A DNA stretch of 64,000 bases, taken from Burkholderiales bacterium. Lineage in GTDB: Bacteria > Pseudomonadota > Gammaproteobacteria > Burkholderiales > Burkholderiaceae_C. The stretch spans positions 271,544 to 335,543 of the forward strand of contig JAIOOS010000029.1 in NCBI GenBank assembly GCA_021414305.1. Direction: 5' to 3'. Position numbers and translations under genes: made by a program. Below, in pieces: positions 19,062 to 27,160 of this stretch (position 1 is its first letter; each line of letters begins with the position of its first letter). Below the pieces are notes generated by a model that searched no databases, was not told the DNA's origin, and saw nothing but the letters and a program-made list of their open reading frames with translations.

Positions 19062-19940
19062 TCAGACCTTCTTGCGCAGCTTCTCGCCGAAGATGCCGTT
19101 CGGCCGCACCACGAGCATCAGCAGCACGACGACGTAGGGCGCGATGTCCTTGAAGCCCTCGGGCAGGTAGAAGCCCGAGGCCGACTCGACGATGCCGATC
19201 ACCAGCCCGCCGACGATCGCCCCGGGCAGGCTGCCGAAGCCGCCGACCACCGCCGCCGGAATCGCCTTCAGGCCGATGATTCCCATGTTCGCGTAGACGA
19301 AGGTGATCGGGGCGAGCAGCAGGCCCGCGACCGCGGCGACCGCTGCCGCCAGCCCCCAGACCAGGCCGTTCAGGCGGCGCACCGGAATGCCCATGTAGTA
19401 GGCCGCGAGCTGGTTCTGCGAGGACGCCTGCAACGCCACGCCGACGCGGGTGTAGCGGAACATCGCGTAGAGCGCGGCGCAGAGGATCGTGGTGGCGACG
19501 ATCACGACCATCTGCTCGACGTTGAGCACGAGCGCGCCGACGTTCCAGGTCTGGTCCTTGTACGGCACCGGCATGGTGTGCGTCTCGGTGCCGATGCCGG
19601 GGATCATGGTCACCAGGCCGCGGGCGACGTAGCCGATGCCGATCGTCAGCATCACCAGGGTGAAGGCGGGCTGGCCGAGGATCGGCCGGATGACGACGCG
19701 CTCGAGGGCGATGCCGAAGACGCCCATCGCCAGCACGGTGGCGATGAAGGCGAGCCAGAACGGGAAGCCGGCGAGCGTCATCAGGCCGAAGCCGGCGAAG
19801 GCGCCGAGCATCATCAGCTCGCCGTGGGCGAAGCTGACCGTCTCGGTCGTCTTGTAGATGAGCACCAGGCCGAGCGCGATCAGGCCGTAGATGCAGCCCT
19901 GGGCGGCGCCGCTGATGACGATCTGCACTGCCTGAAGCAC
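19062..19940 (-). CDS. ABC transporter permease, LivH-type
   Basis: 292 residues, GTG start with GAGGAG just upstream. Motifs are A-A-Q-G-C-I-Y-G-L-I-A-L-G near the N-terminus, S-F-A-H-G-E-L-M-M-L-G-A near residue 36 and G-F-G-S-L-P-G-A-I-V-G-G-L-V-I-G-I-V-E in the C-terminal half, all typical of LivH. It is the first gene of the leftward transporter operon. Its promoter region is shared with the divergent TetR gene and holds the second copy of the 16-bp operator. Confidence 0.93.
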   Translation of the reverse strand: MLQAVQIVISGAAQGCIYGLIALGLVLIYKTTETVSFAHGELMMLGAFAGFGLMTLAGFPFWLAFIATVLAMGVFGIALERVVIRPILGQPAFTLVMLTIGIGYVARGLVTMIPGIGTETHTMPVPYKDQTWNVGALVLNVEQMVVIVATTILCAALYAMFRYTRVGVALQASSQNQLAAYYMGIPVRRLNGLVWGLAAAVAAVAGLLLAPITFVYANMGIIGLKAIPAAVVGGFGSLPGAIVGGLVIGIVESASGFYLPEGFKDIAPYVVVLLMLVVRPNGIFGEKLRKKV

Positions 19941-20017
19941 GGGTCTCCTCGGGGGCCTCTGGGGAACCGGGAACAGCGTTGCGTTCGCTTGCCGCCGTCA
20001 GCTATTCTTGGCTTGCC

Positions 20018-20033
20018 AAGCAAGCAGTTGCTT
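20018..20033. promoter_or_regulatory. Predicted TetR-family operator, livH/TetR divergent promoter
   Basis: AAGCAAGCAGTTGCTT has perfect 6-base arms AAGCAA/TTGCTT around four bases and matches the site at 4324-4339 at 13 of 16 positions. A second dyad, CTTGGC-TT-GCCAAG, lies just left of it (20007-20020). It is 10 bases upstream of the TetR start and 77 upstream of livH, so it could serve both autoregulation and repression of the transporter. The assignment to the adjacent TetR is inference. Confidence 0.6.
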
Positions 20034-20043
20034 TGTAGCGAAG

Positions 20044-20664
20044 ATGCCCGGCACACGTCAGCGTACAAACCCCAGAAACGGCGCGCCCGACAACCGGCGC
20101 GGTGAACTCGTGCGCGCCGCGGCGCAGCTGTTTCGCGAGAAGGGCTTCGAGGGCACGACCATCCGCGACATCGCCGGCGCGGTGGGCATGCAGTCGGGCA
20201 GCCCGTTCTATCACTTCGCCAACAAGCACGAGCTGCTGATGGCGGTGATGGAAGAGGGGCTGCGCCTCGGCCTCGACCGCACCCGGGCCGTGCTCGACGA
20301 AACCGGCCTCAGCGCGGTCGAGCGCTTCCGCCGCCTCGTGCGCACGCACTACGGCATCCTCCACGACACGGGCAGCGACTTCATTCCGGTGATGCTCTAC
20401 GACTGGCGGTCGCTGCCGGCGCAGTACCGGCGCCGGATCATCGAGCTGAAGGACCACTACGACGCGATCTGGCAGGCGACGCTCGACGAGCTGCACGAGG
20501 AAGGCCGGCTCGCCGCCGAGCCGAGGCTGGCGCGCCTCATGATCCTGGGCGCGATCAACTTCTCGGCGACCTGGTACCGCTCGAAGCCGCGCAGCGCGCA
20601 GCGCGTGGACCTCGACACCCTCGCCGACGAGACGGTCGCGCTGGTGCTGCAACCCGGGGCCTGA
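20044..20664 (+). CDS. TetR/AcrR-family regulator (KstR2-like)
   Basis: 206 residues from the ATG at 20044. A TTG at 20008 in the same frame would run through the operator and was rejected. The N-terminal helix-turn-helix reads A-A-Q-L-F-R-E-K-G-F-E-G-T-T-I-R-D-I-A then S-G-S-P-F-Y-H-F-A-N-K, the TetR signature. The C-terminal ligand domain has Y-D-W-R-S-L near residue 120. Regulators of this type usually repress acyl-CoA pathways and are released by a CoA thioester. It lies divergent to the transporter and 14 bases before the hydratase, with matching operators here and in front of the carboxylase operon. Confidence 0.88.
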   Translation: MPGTRQRTNPRNGAPDNRRGELVRAAAQLFREKGFEGTTIRDIAGAVGMQSGSPFYHFANKHELLMAVMEEGLRLGLDRTRAVLDETGLSAVERFRRLVRTHYGILHDTGSDFIPVMLYDWRSLPAQYRRRIIELKDHYDAIWQATLDELHEEGRLAAEPRLARLMILGAINFSATWYRSKPRSAQRVDLDTLADETVALVLQPGA

Positions 20665-20678
20665 AGGAGACCGACGAC

Positions 20679-21494
20679 ATGGCAACGATCCGCGTCGAGC
20701 GCGAAGAGCAGGTCTGGACGGTGACGATAGACCGCCCCGAGGTCCGCAACGCCGTCGACGGGCCGACCGCGCGCGCCCTCGCCGACGCCTTTCGCGCCTT
20801 CGATGCCGACGCCGACGCGCGGGTCGCGATCCTCACCGGCGCCGGCGGTCATTTCTGCGCCGGTGCCGACCTGCGCACCGTCGCGAGCGGCTCCTCGCCC
20901 GACCAGCTCGGCCAGGCGGGCGACGGCCTCACGCTCGCGCTCGACGCCGACATGGACCGCGACGGCCCGATGGGCCCCTCGCGCCTGCAGCTGACGAAGC
21001 CGGTGATCGCCGCCGTCGAAGGCTATGCCGTCGCCGGCGGGATCGAGCTCGCCCTCTGGTGCGACCTGCGCGTTGCCGCGGCGAGTGCGACCTTCGGCGT
21101 GTTCTGCCGCCGCTTCGGCGTGCCGCTGATCGACGGCGGCACGGTGCGCCTCACGCGCCTCATCGGCGAGAGCCGGGCGATGGACCTGATCCTCACCGGC
21201 CGGGCCGTCGGCGCCGCCGAGGCGCTGCAGCTCGGCCTCGCGAACCGCGTCGTCGAGGACGGGCAGGCGCTCGCCGCCGCGCTCGCGCTCGCCCTGCAGA
21301 TCGCCGGCTTTCCCCAGCAGTGCCTGCGCAACGACCGGCTGAGCGCGCGGCGCCAGCACGGCCTCCCCTTGCGCGACGCGCTGGCGCAAGAGTTCGCGCT
21401 CGGCCTGGACACGCTCGCTTCGGGTGAGGCCGAGGGCGGCGCGCGCCGCTTCGTCGAAGGCGCCGGCAAGCACGGTCGCTTCGGCGACGCCTGA
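20679..21494 (+). CDS. Enoyl-CoA hydratase/isomerase family protein (crotonase fold)
   Basis: 271 residues, ATG with AAGGAG upstream. Crotonase features are H-F-C-A-G-A-D-L-R near residue 61, A-V-E-G-Y-A-V-A-G-G-I-E-L-A-L-W-C-D-L near 112 and F-G-V-P-L-I-D-G-G-T-V-R-L near 145. The second catalytic Glu of classical hydratases is in the region that reads D-G-G-T here, so the reaction may differ from simple hydration. It probably forms an operon with the TetR gene and may supply the hydratase step for the carboxylated product made by the operon at 4358-11669, where no AtuE/LiuC gene is present. Confidence 0.87.
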   Translation: MATIRVEREEQVWTVTIDRPEVRNAVDGPTARALADAFRAFDADADARVAILTGAGGHFCAGADLRTVASGSSPDQLGQAGDGLTLALDADMDRDGPMGPSRLQLTKPVIAAVEGYAVAGGIELALWCDLRVAAASATFGVFCRRFGVPLIDGGTVRLTRLIGESRAMDLILTGRAVGAAEALQLGLANRVVEDGQALAAALALALQIAGFPQQCLRNDRLSARRQHGLPLRDALAQEFALGLDTLASGEAEGGARRFVEGAGKHGRFGDA

Positions 21495-21601
21495 TCGCTC
21501 TCGCGACCGGCCGGAACCGGCCAGGCCGGCGCGCCCAGGACACCGATTCGACGTGTCCGAAAACGGCCAGCCACGAGCTAACCGGCCGCGATAATCACGG
21601 C

Positions 21602-23116
21602 ATGACGATCGATGGCGATGCTGCCTACCAAGTCCTTCTCGCACGCGACGCGCGCTTCGACGGCCGGCTGTTCGTGGGCGTGACCTCGACGGGCATCTAT
21701 TGCCGGCCGATCTGCCGCGTACGTACGCCGGCGCGGCGCAACTGCCGCTTCTTCGATACACCGGCGCAGGCCGAGGCCGAGGCGTTTCGGCCCTGCCTCA
21801 AGTGCCGGCCCGAGATCGCGCCCGGTCCGGGCCTGGCGTGGACGGTGATGGATGCCTCGCGCACCCTGGCCGTGCAGGCGGCGGCCGCGCTCGACGCGAG
21901 CGCGGCGAGCGGCGAGACGCCGAGCGTCGCCGAGCTCGCGGCGCGCCTCGGCGTGAGCGACCGCCACCTGCGCCGGATCTTCTTCGCCGAGCACGGCGTG
22001 ACGCCGCTGCAGTACCTGCAGACGCGCCGGCTGCTACTCGCCAAGCAGCTCCTGACCGACACGAAGATGCCGATCTCGCAGGTGGCATTGACGAGCGGAT
22101 TCAAGAGCCTGCGCCGCTTCAACGCCGCGTTCGCCGGCGGGTACAGGATGAACCCGACGCGCCTGCGCCGGACTTCGAAGGCGGACCGGCAATCGCCGGC
22201 GGATGCGCCGACGACGAGCGAGGACGCACCCTTCACGGTCACCCTCGGCTACCGCCCGCCGCACGACGAGGCGGCGCTGCTCGCCTTCCTCTCGCAGCGA
22301 GCGATCGCCGGGATCGAGGTCGTCGATGGCCTGGCGATCCGCAGGACGCTGCGCGCCGGCGCTATCGACGGCGCCGACGGCGCGGCAGCCGGCTGGCTGG
22401 AGGCGCGCTTCCTGTCCGAGGCCTCGCGCGTGCGGCTCTCGTTCGCGCCGGCGCTCGGCCCGGCGAGCGGCGCGGTCATCGCCGCGGTCCGCCGCTGGCT
22501 CGACCTCGACGCCGCGCCGGAAGCGATCGACGCCGCGCTCGCCGAGCTGCCGGGCGCGCCGGGGCTGCGCCTGCCGGGCAGCGTCGACGGCTTCGAGCTC
22601 GCGGTCCGCGCCGTCCTCGGCCAGCAGGTCACCGTCGCCGGCGCACGAACGCTGGCACGCCGCCTGGTCGAGCGCTTCGGCAGCGAGGTCGCGACGCCGT
22701 GGCCCGAGGTGCATCGCGCCTTCCCCGCACCCGACGTGCTGGCGAGCGCGGCGATCGAGCAGATCGCCGAACTCGGCATCATCCGCAGCCGCGCCGGCGC
22801 GATCCAGGCCCTGGCGCGGAACTGGTCGGCGCTGACGCCGCTGATCGCCCGCGGCGGCGATCCGGAGCGGCTGGTCGAGCGGCTGCGCGAGCTGCCCGGC
22901 ATCGGCGCCTGGACGGCGCACTACGTCGCGATGCGCGCGCTCGGCTGGCCCGACGCCTTTCCGCCCGGCGACGTCGCCGCCCTGAAGGCGATGCAGCGCC
23001 TCTTCGCCACGTCGACGCCGCGCGAGGCCGAAGCCCGCGCCGCGGCCTGGCGGCCGTGGCGCAGCTATGCGCTGCTGCGCCTCTGGAATTCGCTTTCCGC
23101 TGGAGATCCCCGATGA
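21602..23116 (+). CDS. AdaA-AlkA fusion: methylphosphotriester-sensing AraC regulator joined to 3-methyladenine DNA glycosylase
   Basis: 504 residues in four parts. An Ada N-terminal zinc domain has Cys at G-I-Y-C-R-P-I-C near residue 35 and C-L-K-C near 65. An AraC helix-turn-helix pair (about 85-195) contains S-V-A-E-L-A-A-R-L-G-V-S-D-R-H-L-R-R and S-Q-V-A-L-T-S-G-F. An AlkA N-domain (about 205-320) follows. An HhH-GPD glycosylase domain carries L-P-G-I-G-A-W-T-A-H-Y and the catalytic Asp in P-G-D-V-A. The Ada part can accept methyl from DNA phosphotriesters and switch on repair genes; the AlkA part removes alkylated bases. Mycobacterium tuberculosis has a comparable adaA-alkA fusion beside ogt. 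Its stop overlaps ogt (ATGA). Confidence 0.9.
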   Translation: MTIDGDAAYQVLLARDARFDGRLFVGVTSTGIYCRPICRVRTPARRNCRFFDTPAQAEAEAFRPCLKCRPEIAPGPGLAWTVMDASRTLAVQAAAALDASAASGETPSVAELAARLGVSDRHLRRIFFAEHGVTPLQYLQTRRLLLAKQLLTDTKMPISQVALTSGFKSLRRFNAAFAGGYRMNPTRLRRTSKADRQSPADAPTTSEDAPFTVTLGYRPPHDEAALLAFLSQRAIAGIEVVDGLAIRRTLRAGAIDGADGAAAGWLEARFLSEASRVRLSFAPALGPASGAVIAAVRRWLDLDAAPEAIDAALAELPGAPGLRLPGSVDGFELAVRAVLGQQVTVAGARTLARRLVERFGSEVATPWPEVHRAFPAPDVLASAAIEQIAELGIIRSRAGAIQALARNWSALTPLIARGGDPERLVERLRELPGIGAWTAHYVAMRALGWPDAFPPGDVAALKAMQRLFATSTPREAEARAAAWRPWRSYALLRLWNSLSAGDPR

Positions 23117-23664
23117 GCTACGCCACCGACACCCTCCGCTCGCACTGCACGGCGCAGATGCGCTACGCCTCGCCGCTCGGCTCGCTGCTGCTCGCGCGCA
23201 CGGCCAGGGGCCTGGCGGGCGCCTGGTTCGAGGCGCAGAAGCACCATCCGGCCGCCCTGGCCGCACCGGTGCGCGACGACGACCCGCTGCTGCGGCGCGC
23301 GGCAGCGCAGCTCGCGGCCTACTTCGAAGGCGACGCAGCAAGCTTCGACCTGCCGCTCGACCTGCTCGGCACGCCGTTCCAGGTCGGCGTCTGGCGCGAG
23401 CTGCTGGCGATCGAGCGCGGCCGCACCTGCAGCTACGGCGACATCGCCAGGAAGCTCGGCTCGCCGACCGCCGGGCGCGCGGTCGGCGCCGCGGTCGGGC
23501 GCAACCCGGTCTCGGTGATCGTGCCCTGCCACCGTGTCCTCGGCAGCGACGGCGCCCTCACCGGCTACGCCGGCGGCCTCGAGCGCAAGACCGCGCTGTT
23601 GCGCCTCGAGGCGGCGCACGGCGGCAGGCAGCGGGCCGCGAAAGCGCAGATGGAGATCCATTGA
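23113..23664 (+). CDS. ogt: Methylated-DNA--protein-cysteine methyltransferase
   Basis: 183 residues. The active-site block is I-V-P-C-H-R-V-L-G near residue 137, preceded by the DNA-binding helix (C-S-Y-G-D-I-A-R-K-L-G-S-P-T-A-G-R-A-V-G). It repairs O6-methylguanine by taking the methyl group onto the active Cys. It overlaps the AdaA-AlkA gene by 4 bases, so the two repair activities are made together. There is no Ada domain on this protein; the sensing part is in the upstream fusion. Confidence 0.93.
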   Translation: MSYATDTLRSHCTAQMRYASPLGSLLLARTARGLAGAWFEAQKHHPAALAAPVRDDDPLLRRAAAQLAAYFEGDAASFDLPLDLLGTPFQVGVWRELLAIERGRTCSYGDIARKLGSPTAGRAVGAAVGRNPVSVIVPCHRVLGSDGALTGYAGGLERKTALLRLEAAHGGRQRAAKAQMEIH

Positions 23665-24533
23665 GGCCGCGCGATGTCGCCGAGCTGATCGCCCTCGCCG
23701 CCCTCTGGGGAGGATCCTTCCTCTTCATGCGCATCGCCGTGCCGGCGTTCGGCCCGGTGGCGATCGCCGCGCTGCGCGTCGCGGGCGCTTCGCTCCTGCT
23801 CGTGCCGCTGCTCGCGGCGCGCGGCGATCTCGGCCTGCTGCGCCGGCACTGGCGGCCGATCGCCGTGCTCGGCGTGACCAACTCGGCCCTGCCCTTCTTC
23901 GGCTTCGCCTATGCGGCACAGACGACCGATTCCGGGGTGCTGGCGATCTTCAACTCGGCGGCGCCGCTGTTCGCCGCGGTGGTCGCCTGGCTGTGGCTCG
24001 GCGACCGCATGACGCCGGCCCGTCTCGCCGGGCTGGCGATCGGCTTCGCCGGGATCGTCTGGATCGTCGTCTACAAGGCCGGGCTGCATGCCGGCGGCAC
24101 GCCGCTCGCCGTCCTCGCCTGCCTGCTGGCCACCGTCTGTTACGGCGTCTCGCCGAGCGTGACCAAGCGCCATCTCTCGGGCGTGGCGCCGCTCGCCGTC
24201 GCGGCCGGCAGCCAGCTCGTCGGCGCGGCACTGCTCGCGCTGCCCGCGCTGCTTGCCTGGCCGGCCACGCCGCCTACGCTCTCCGACTGGCTGGTCGTCG
24301 CGGCGCTGGCCTTCTTCTGCACCGGGCTCGCCCTGCTCATGTACTTCCGGCTTATCGCCAACGCCGGGCCGGCGAACGCGATCTCGGTGACCTACCTCAT
24401 TCCGATCTTCGCCATCGCCTGGGGCAGCCTCTTTCTCGGCGAGGCGATCACCTGGCCGCTGCTCGCCGGCTGCGTCGTCGTCTTCCTCGGCACCGCCCTC
24501 GCGACCGGCATCCTGCGCCCGCGGATACCGTAA
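23661..24533 (+). CDS. EamA/DMT-family transporter
   Basis: 290 residues from a TTG start at 23661 that overlaps the ogt stop (TTGA). No ATG or GTG occurs before the first membrane helix, and this start gives the usual family length. About ten hydrophobic helices form two EamA repeats: L-A-A-L-W-G-G-S-F-L-F-M-R-I opens the first, and a second begins near residue 150 (C-L-L-A-T-V-C-Y-G-V-S). It is probably a metabolite exporter of unknown substrate. The coupling to the repair genes may be by position only. Its TAA lies inside the palindromic operator at 24529-24544. Confidence 0.85.
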   Translation: MRPRDVAELIALAALWGGSFLFMRIAVPAFGPVAIAALRVAGASLLLVPLLAARGDLGLLRRHWRPIAVLGVTNSALPFFGFAYAAQTTDSGVLAIFNSAAPLFAAVVAWLWLGDRMTPARLAGLAIGFAGIVWIVVYKAGLHAGGTPLAVLACLLATVCYGVSPSVTKRHLSGVAPLAVAAGSQLVGAALLALPALLAWPATPPTLSDWLVVAALAFFCTGLALLMYFRLIANAGPANAISVTYLIPIFAIAWGSLFLGEAITWPLLAGCVVVFLGTALATGILRPRIP

Positions 24534-24544
24534 CGATCGTTACG
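24529..24544. promoter_or_regulatory. Predicted MarR operator in front of the bicupin gene
   Basis: CGTAACGATCGTTACG is a perfect 16-base palindrome 51 bases upstream of the bicupin start. Its 14-base core GTAACGATCGTTAC recurs exactly at 30025-30038 in front of the TRAP genes. The MarR gene at 26666 sits between the two sites. Size and symmetry fit a MarR dimer site; the link is inferred. Confidence 0.65.
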
Positions 24545-24595
24545 ATAGGGCGGCCTGCGGTACAGTGGGCCGACCGCCGCCGCCGAGGACCGCCG

Positions 24596-25393
24596 ATGCG
24601 AACCGCCGCCTACCAACGCCAGCCGAACGAGCGCGTCCACGTCTTCGACGCCAGCACCATGCCGTGGGAAGAAACGGCGCGTCCGGGGCTGCGCCTGAAG
24701 TCGATCCGGATCGACGACGAGCGCGGCGAGTTCCTCGGCCAGATCGCCTTCGACCCCTACGTGCGCAGCGGCCTGCACCAGCACCAGGGCGTGGCGACGA
24801 GCTTCATCCTCGAGGGCGGGCTCACCGACTACATGGGCCACGTCGCCCAGAACGAGGTCGGCATCAACTACCGCGGCTCGACCCACGACGCGATGTCGTA
24901 CGTGCCGACGGTGCTCGTCTCCAAACTCGAAGGGCCGGTCACCTATCCGCCCGAGGACAAGCTGCTGAGCGGCGTGCACGCCGGCTCCACCTACCAGAGC
25001 TTCCGCAACCCGGACCCGGACGTGCCGCCCGAGATCAACGTGCCGGTGGACCGCGTGCCCGGCGTCGCCAGCGGCGTCTTCGGCCTGTCGCGCCAGCCGG
25101 TCTACGACTACGCCGGCAGCGGCCTGGTGCGCCGCCTCCTGCAATGGAAGCTGCGGCCCGAGACCGAAGTGCCGGCCTGGCAGGCGAGCGACTGGGTCGA
25201 GCTCTGGATCCGCGGCGGCGAGATCGCGGTCAACGGGCAGAAGGCGTTCGCCAACTGCTTCGTCGTGATCGAGCCCGGCGCCACCGTGCGCATCGACTCG
25301 CCGTTCGGCGCGCTCGCCCTGGTCTGGGCCGAAGGTCGCGAGCGCTGGGCGGCCGGCGGCTCCGCGGGCGACCTGTTCGGCTTCGCAAGCTGA
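24596..25393 (+). CDS. Bicupin protein (2,4'-dihydroxyacetophenone dioxygenase/ChrR-cupin-like)
   Basis: 265 residues with two cupin folds. The first (about 40-130) contains G-L-H-Q-H-Q-G-V-A-T-S-F-I-L-E-G-G, giving an H-x-H metal pair, and a further His in R-G-S-T-H-D-A. The second (about 190-260) has W-V-E-L-W-I-R-G-G-E-I-A-V-N-G but no obvious His pair, so only the first is likely to bind metal. It could be an Fe-dependent dioxygenase or hydrolase for an aromatic or keto compound. Function is not assigned. It heads a rightward pair with the serine hydrolase, behind the palindromic operator. Confidence 0.7.
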   Translation: MRTAAYQRQPNERVHVFDASTMPWEETARPGLRLKSIRIDDERGEFLGQIAFDPYVRSGLHQHQGVATSFILEGGLTDYMGHVAQNEVGINYRGSTHDAMSYVPTVLVSKLEGPVTYPPEDKLLSGVHAGSTYQSFRNPDPDVPPEINVPVDRVPGVASGVFGLSRQPVYDYAGSGLVRRLLQWKLRPETEVPAWQASDWVELWIRGGEIAVNGQKAFANCFVVIEPGATVRIDSPFGALALVWAEGRERWAAGGSAGDLFGFAS

Positions 25394-25436
25394 TCGGGCG
25401 GTCGGTGGCCGCGCGCCGCGCGGCGAGAATCCGCGC

Positions 25437-26654
25437 ATGACGACCTCACCCGCCGCCCTGGGCTTCAGCGCCGAACGGCTCGCCCGCATCGACCGTTTCC
25501 TCGCCGAGCGCTACGTCGGCCCCGGGCTGTTGCCGTGCGCGCTGCTGGCGGTGGCACGCGAAGGCCGCGTCGTGCACCGGAGCGTGCTCGGCCACGCCTC
25601 GCTGGAGCGGCGGCAGCCGCTCGCCGAGGACACGATCTTTCGCATCTACTCGATGACCAAGCCGGTCACCAGCGTCGCCTTCATGATGCTGGTCGAGGAA
25701 GGCAAGGTCGCGCTCGACGATCCGGTGCACCGCTGGATCCCGGCCTGGCGCGAGCTGGCCGTCTACCGCTCGGGCGCTCCGGGCGCCTTCGTCACCCGGC
25801 CGGTCGAGGCGCCGATGCGCATCGTCGACCTGCTGCGCCACACCTCGGGCCTGACCTACGGCTTCCAGCTTCGCACCAGCGTCGACGCCGCCTACCGTTC
25901 CGGCAATGTCGACGCCTTCGAGGCCGAGAGCCTCGAGGCCTTCATCGACGCGCTCGGCCGGCTGCCGCTGGAGTTCTCGCCGGGCACGGCCTGGAACTAC
26001 TCGGTCTCGACCGACGTGCTCGGCTACCTCGTCGGCCTGATCTCGGGCGTGCCGTTCGACGAGTTCGTGCGCTCGCGCATCCTGCGCCCGCTCGGCATGG
26101 TCGACACCGACTTCCACGTCAGCGACGACAAGGCCGGGCGCTTTGCCGACTGCTACGTGAAGTCGCCTTCGGGCGGCCTCGCCCCGGCGGCGACGCACGA
26201 CTACCGCCGGCCGCCCGGTGCGCCCTCGGGCGGCGGCGGCCTGGTCTCGACCGTGGCCGACTACCTGCGCTTCTGCGAGATGCTGCGCTCGGGCGGCGCC
26301 CTCGGCGAGATCCGCCTGCTCGGGCCGAAGACGCTGCAGTTGATGCGCAGCAACCACCTCCCCGGCCGGCGCGACCTCACCGAGATGTCGACCTCGATGT
26401 TCTCCGAAGGGATCTACCAGGGCGTCGGCTTCGGCCTCGGCTTCGCCGTGACGACCGATCCGGTGAAGACCGGGCTCGCCGGCTCGCCCGGCGAGTACTG
26501 GTGGGGCGGAATGGCGTCGACGGCGTTCTGGATCGACCCGGTCGAGGACGTGAGCGTCGTCTTCCTCACCCAGCTCATTCCCTCGAGCACCTACCCGATC
26601 CGGCGCGAGCTGCGGACGATGGTGAACGCGGCGATCGTCGACTCGAAGGCCTGA
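25437..26654 (+). CDS. Serine hydrolase, beta-lactamase class C/esterase family
   Basis: 405 residues, no signal peptide. The S-x-x-K nucleophile motif is S-M-T-K near residue 73. The Tyr motif is W-N-Y-S-V near 186, and a third motif in the C-terminal part is W-G-G-M-A-S. The lack of a signal peptide and the family context favour an intracellular esterase of the EstB type rather than a drug-degrading beta-lactamase. It follows the bicupin gene by 43 bases and is convergent with the MarR gene, so it is probably part of the same catabolic unit fed by the TRAP transporter. Confidence 0.85.
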   Translation: MTTSPAALGFSAERLARIDRFLAERYVGPGLLPCALLAVAREGRVVHRSVLGHASLERRQPLAEDTIFRIYSMTKPVTSVAFMMLVEEGKVALDDPVHRWIPAWRELAVYRSGAPGAFVTRPVEAPMRIVDLLRHTSGLTYGFQLRTSVDAAYRSGNVDAFEAESLEAFIDALGRLPLEFSPGTAWNYSVSTDVLGYLVGLISGVPFDEFVRSRILRPLGMVDTDFHVSDDKAGRFADCYVKSPSGGLAPAATHDYRRPPGAPSGGGGLVSTVADYLRFCEMLRSGGALGEIRLLGPKTLQLMRSNHLPGRRDLTEMSTSMFSEGIYQGVGFGLGFAVTTDPVKTGLAGSPGEYWWGGMASTAFWIDPVEDVSVVFLTQLIPSSTYPIRRELRTMVNAAIVDSKA

Positions 26655-26665
26655 GCCGGATCCGT

Positions 26666-27160
26666 TCAGGCGCCGACGCCGTCGGCCGCCAGCAGGTTGT
26701 CGATAAGTCGATCGAGCAGGCGTTCCAGCCGCTCCTGGTCGGCGGCGTCGATGCCGCGGAAGAGGCTCTGCTCGCGCGCCTTCGCCGGCGTGCCGATGCG
26801 CTCGTAGAGGCGTTCGCCGGAAGCGCTCAGGCGCAGCAGCATTCGTCGCCGGTCGGCGGTGTCGACCTTGCGCACCACCCTGCCCCGGCGCTCGAGCGCG
26901 GCGATGGCGCGGCTCACGGTCATCTTGTCGAGCCCTGTGAGGGCGGCGACCTCGCTGCCCACCACCCGCGGGTGGTTGGCGAGGACGAGCAGGACGCGCC
27001 ACTCGTTGAGGCTCAGGTGATGCGCCCTGCCGATCGACTCGGAGAACGGGCGCGCGGTCAGGTTGACCACGCGAACGAGCTTGAAGAAGATCGAGTCGTC
27101 GACGGGAAGTGCCGCCCCGCGCGGCCGCTGTGCCGGCGCCGCCGCGTCGCCACCGCTCAT
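26666..27160 (-). CDS. MarR-family transcriptional regulator
   Basis: 164 residues. The winged helix region reads L-S-L-N-E-W-R-V-L-L-V-L-A, then E-V-A-A-L-T-G-L-D-K-M-T-V-S-R-A-I-A-A-L-E-R-R-G and wing residues D-T-A-D-R-R-R. Its ATG overlaps the dctP stop by 4 bases, so it is co-transcribed with the TRAP genes and would regulate its own operon. The 14-base palindrome in the two outer promoters of the cluster is the obvious candidate target. The effector is probably a substrate or intermediate of the bicupin/hydrolase pathway. Confidence 0.9.
   Translation of the reverse strand: MSGGDAAAPAQRPRGAALPVDDSIFFKLVRVVNLTARPFSESIGRAHHLSLNEWRVLLVLANHPRVVGSEVAALTGLDKMTVSRAIAALERRGRVVRKVDTADRRRMLLRLSASGERLYERIGTPAKAREQSLFRGIDAADQERLERLLDRLIDNLLAADGVGA

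Noticed and set aside
21500..21530. GGCCGG-AA-CCGGCC dyad after the hydratase gene as a terminator
   Set aside because: No T-run follows and such GC dyads arise often by chance in this base composition.
25437..26654. Antibiotic-resistance beta-lactamase
   Set aside because: The S-M-T-K motif is there, but there is no signal peptide and the context is catabolic; an esterase of the same fold is more likely.
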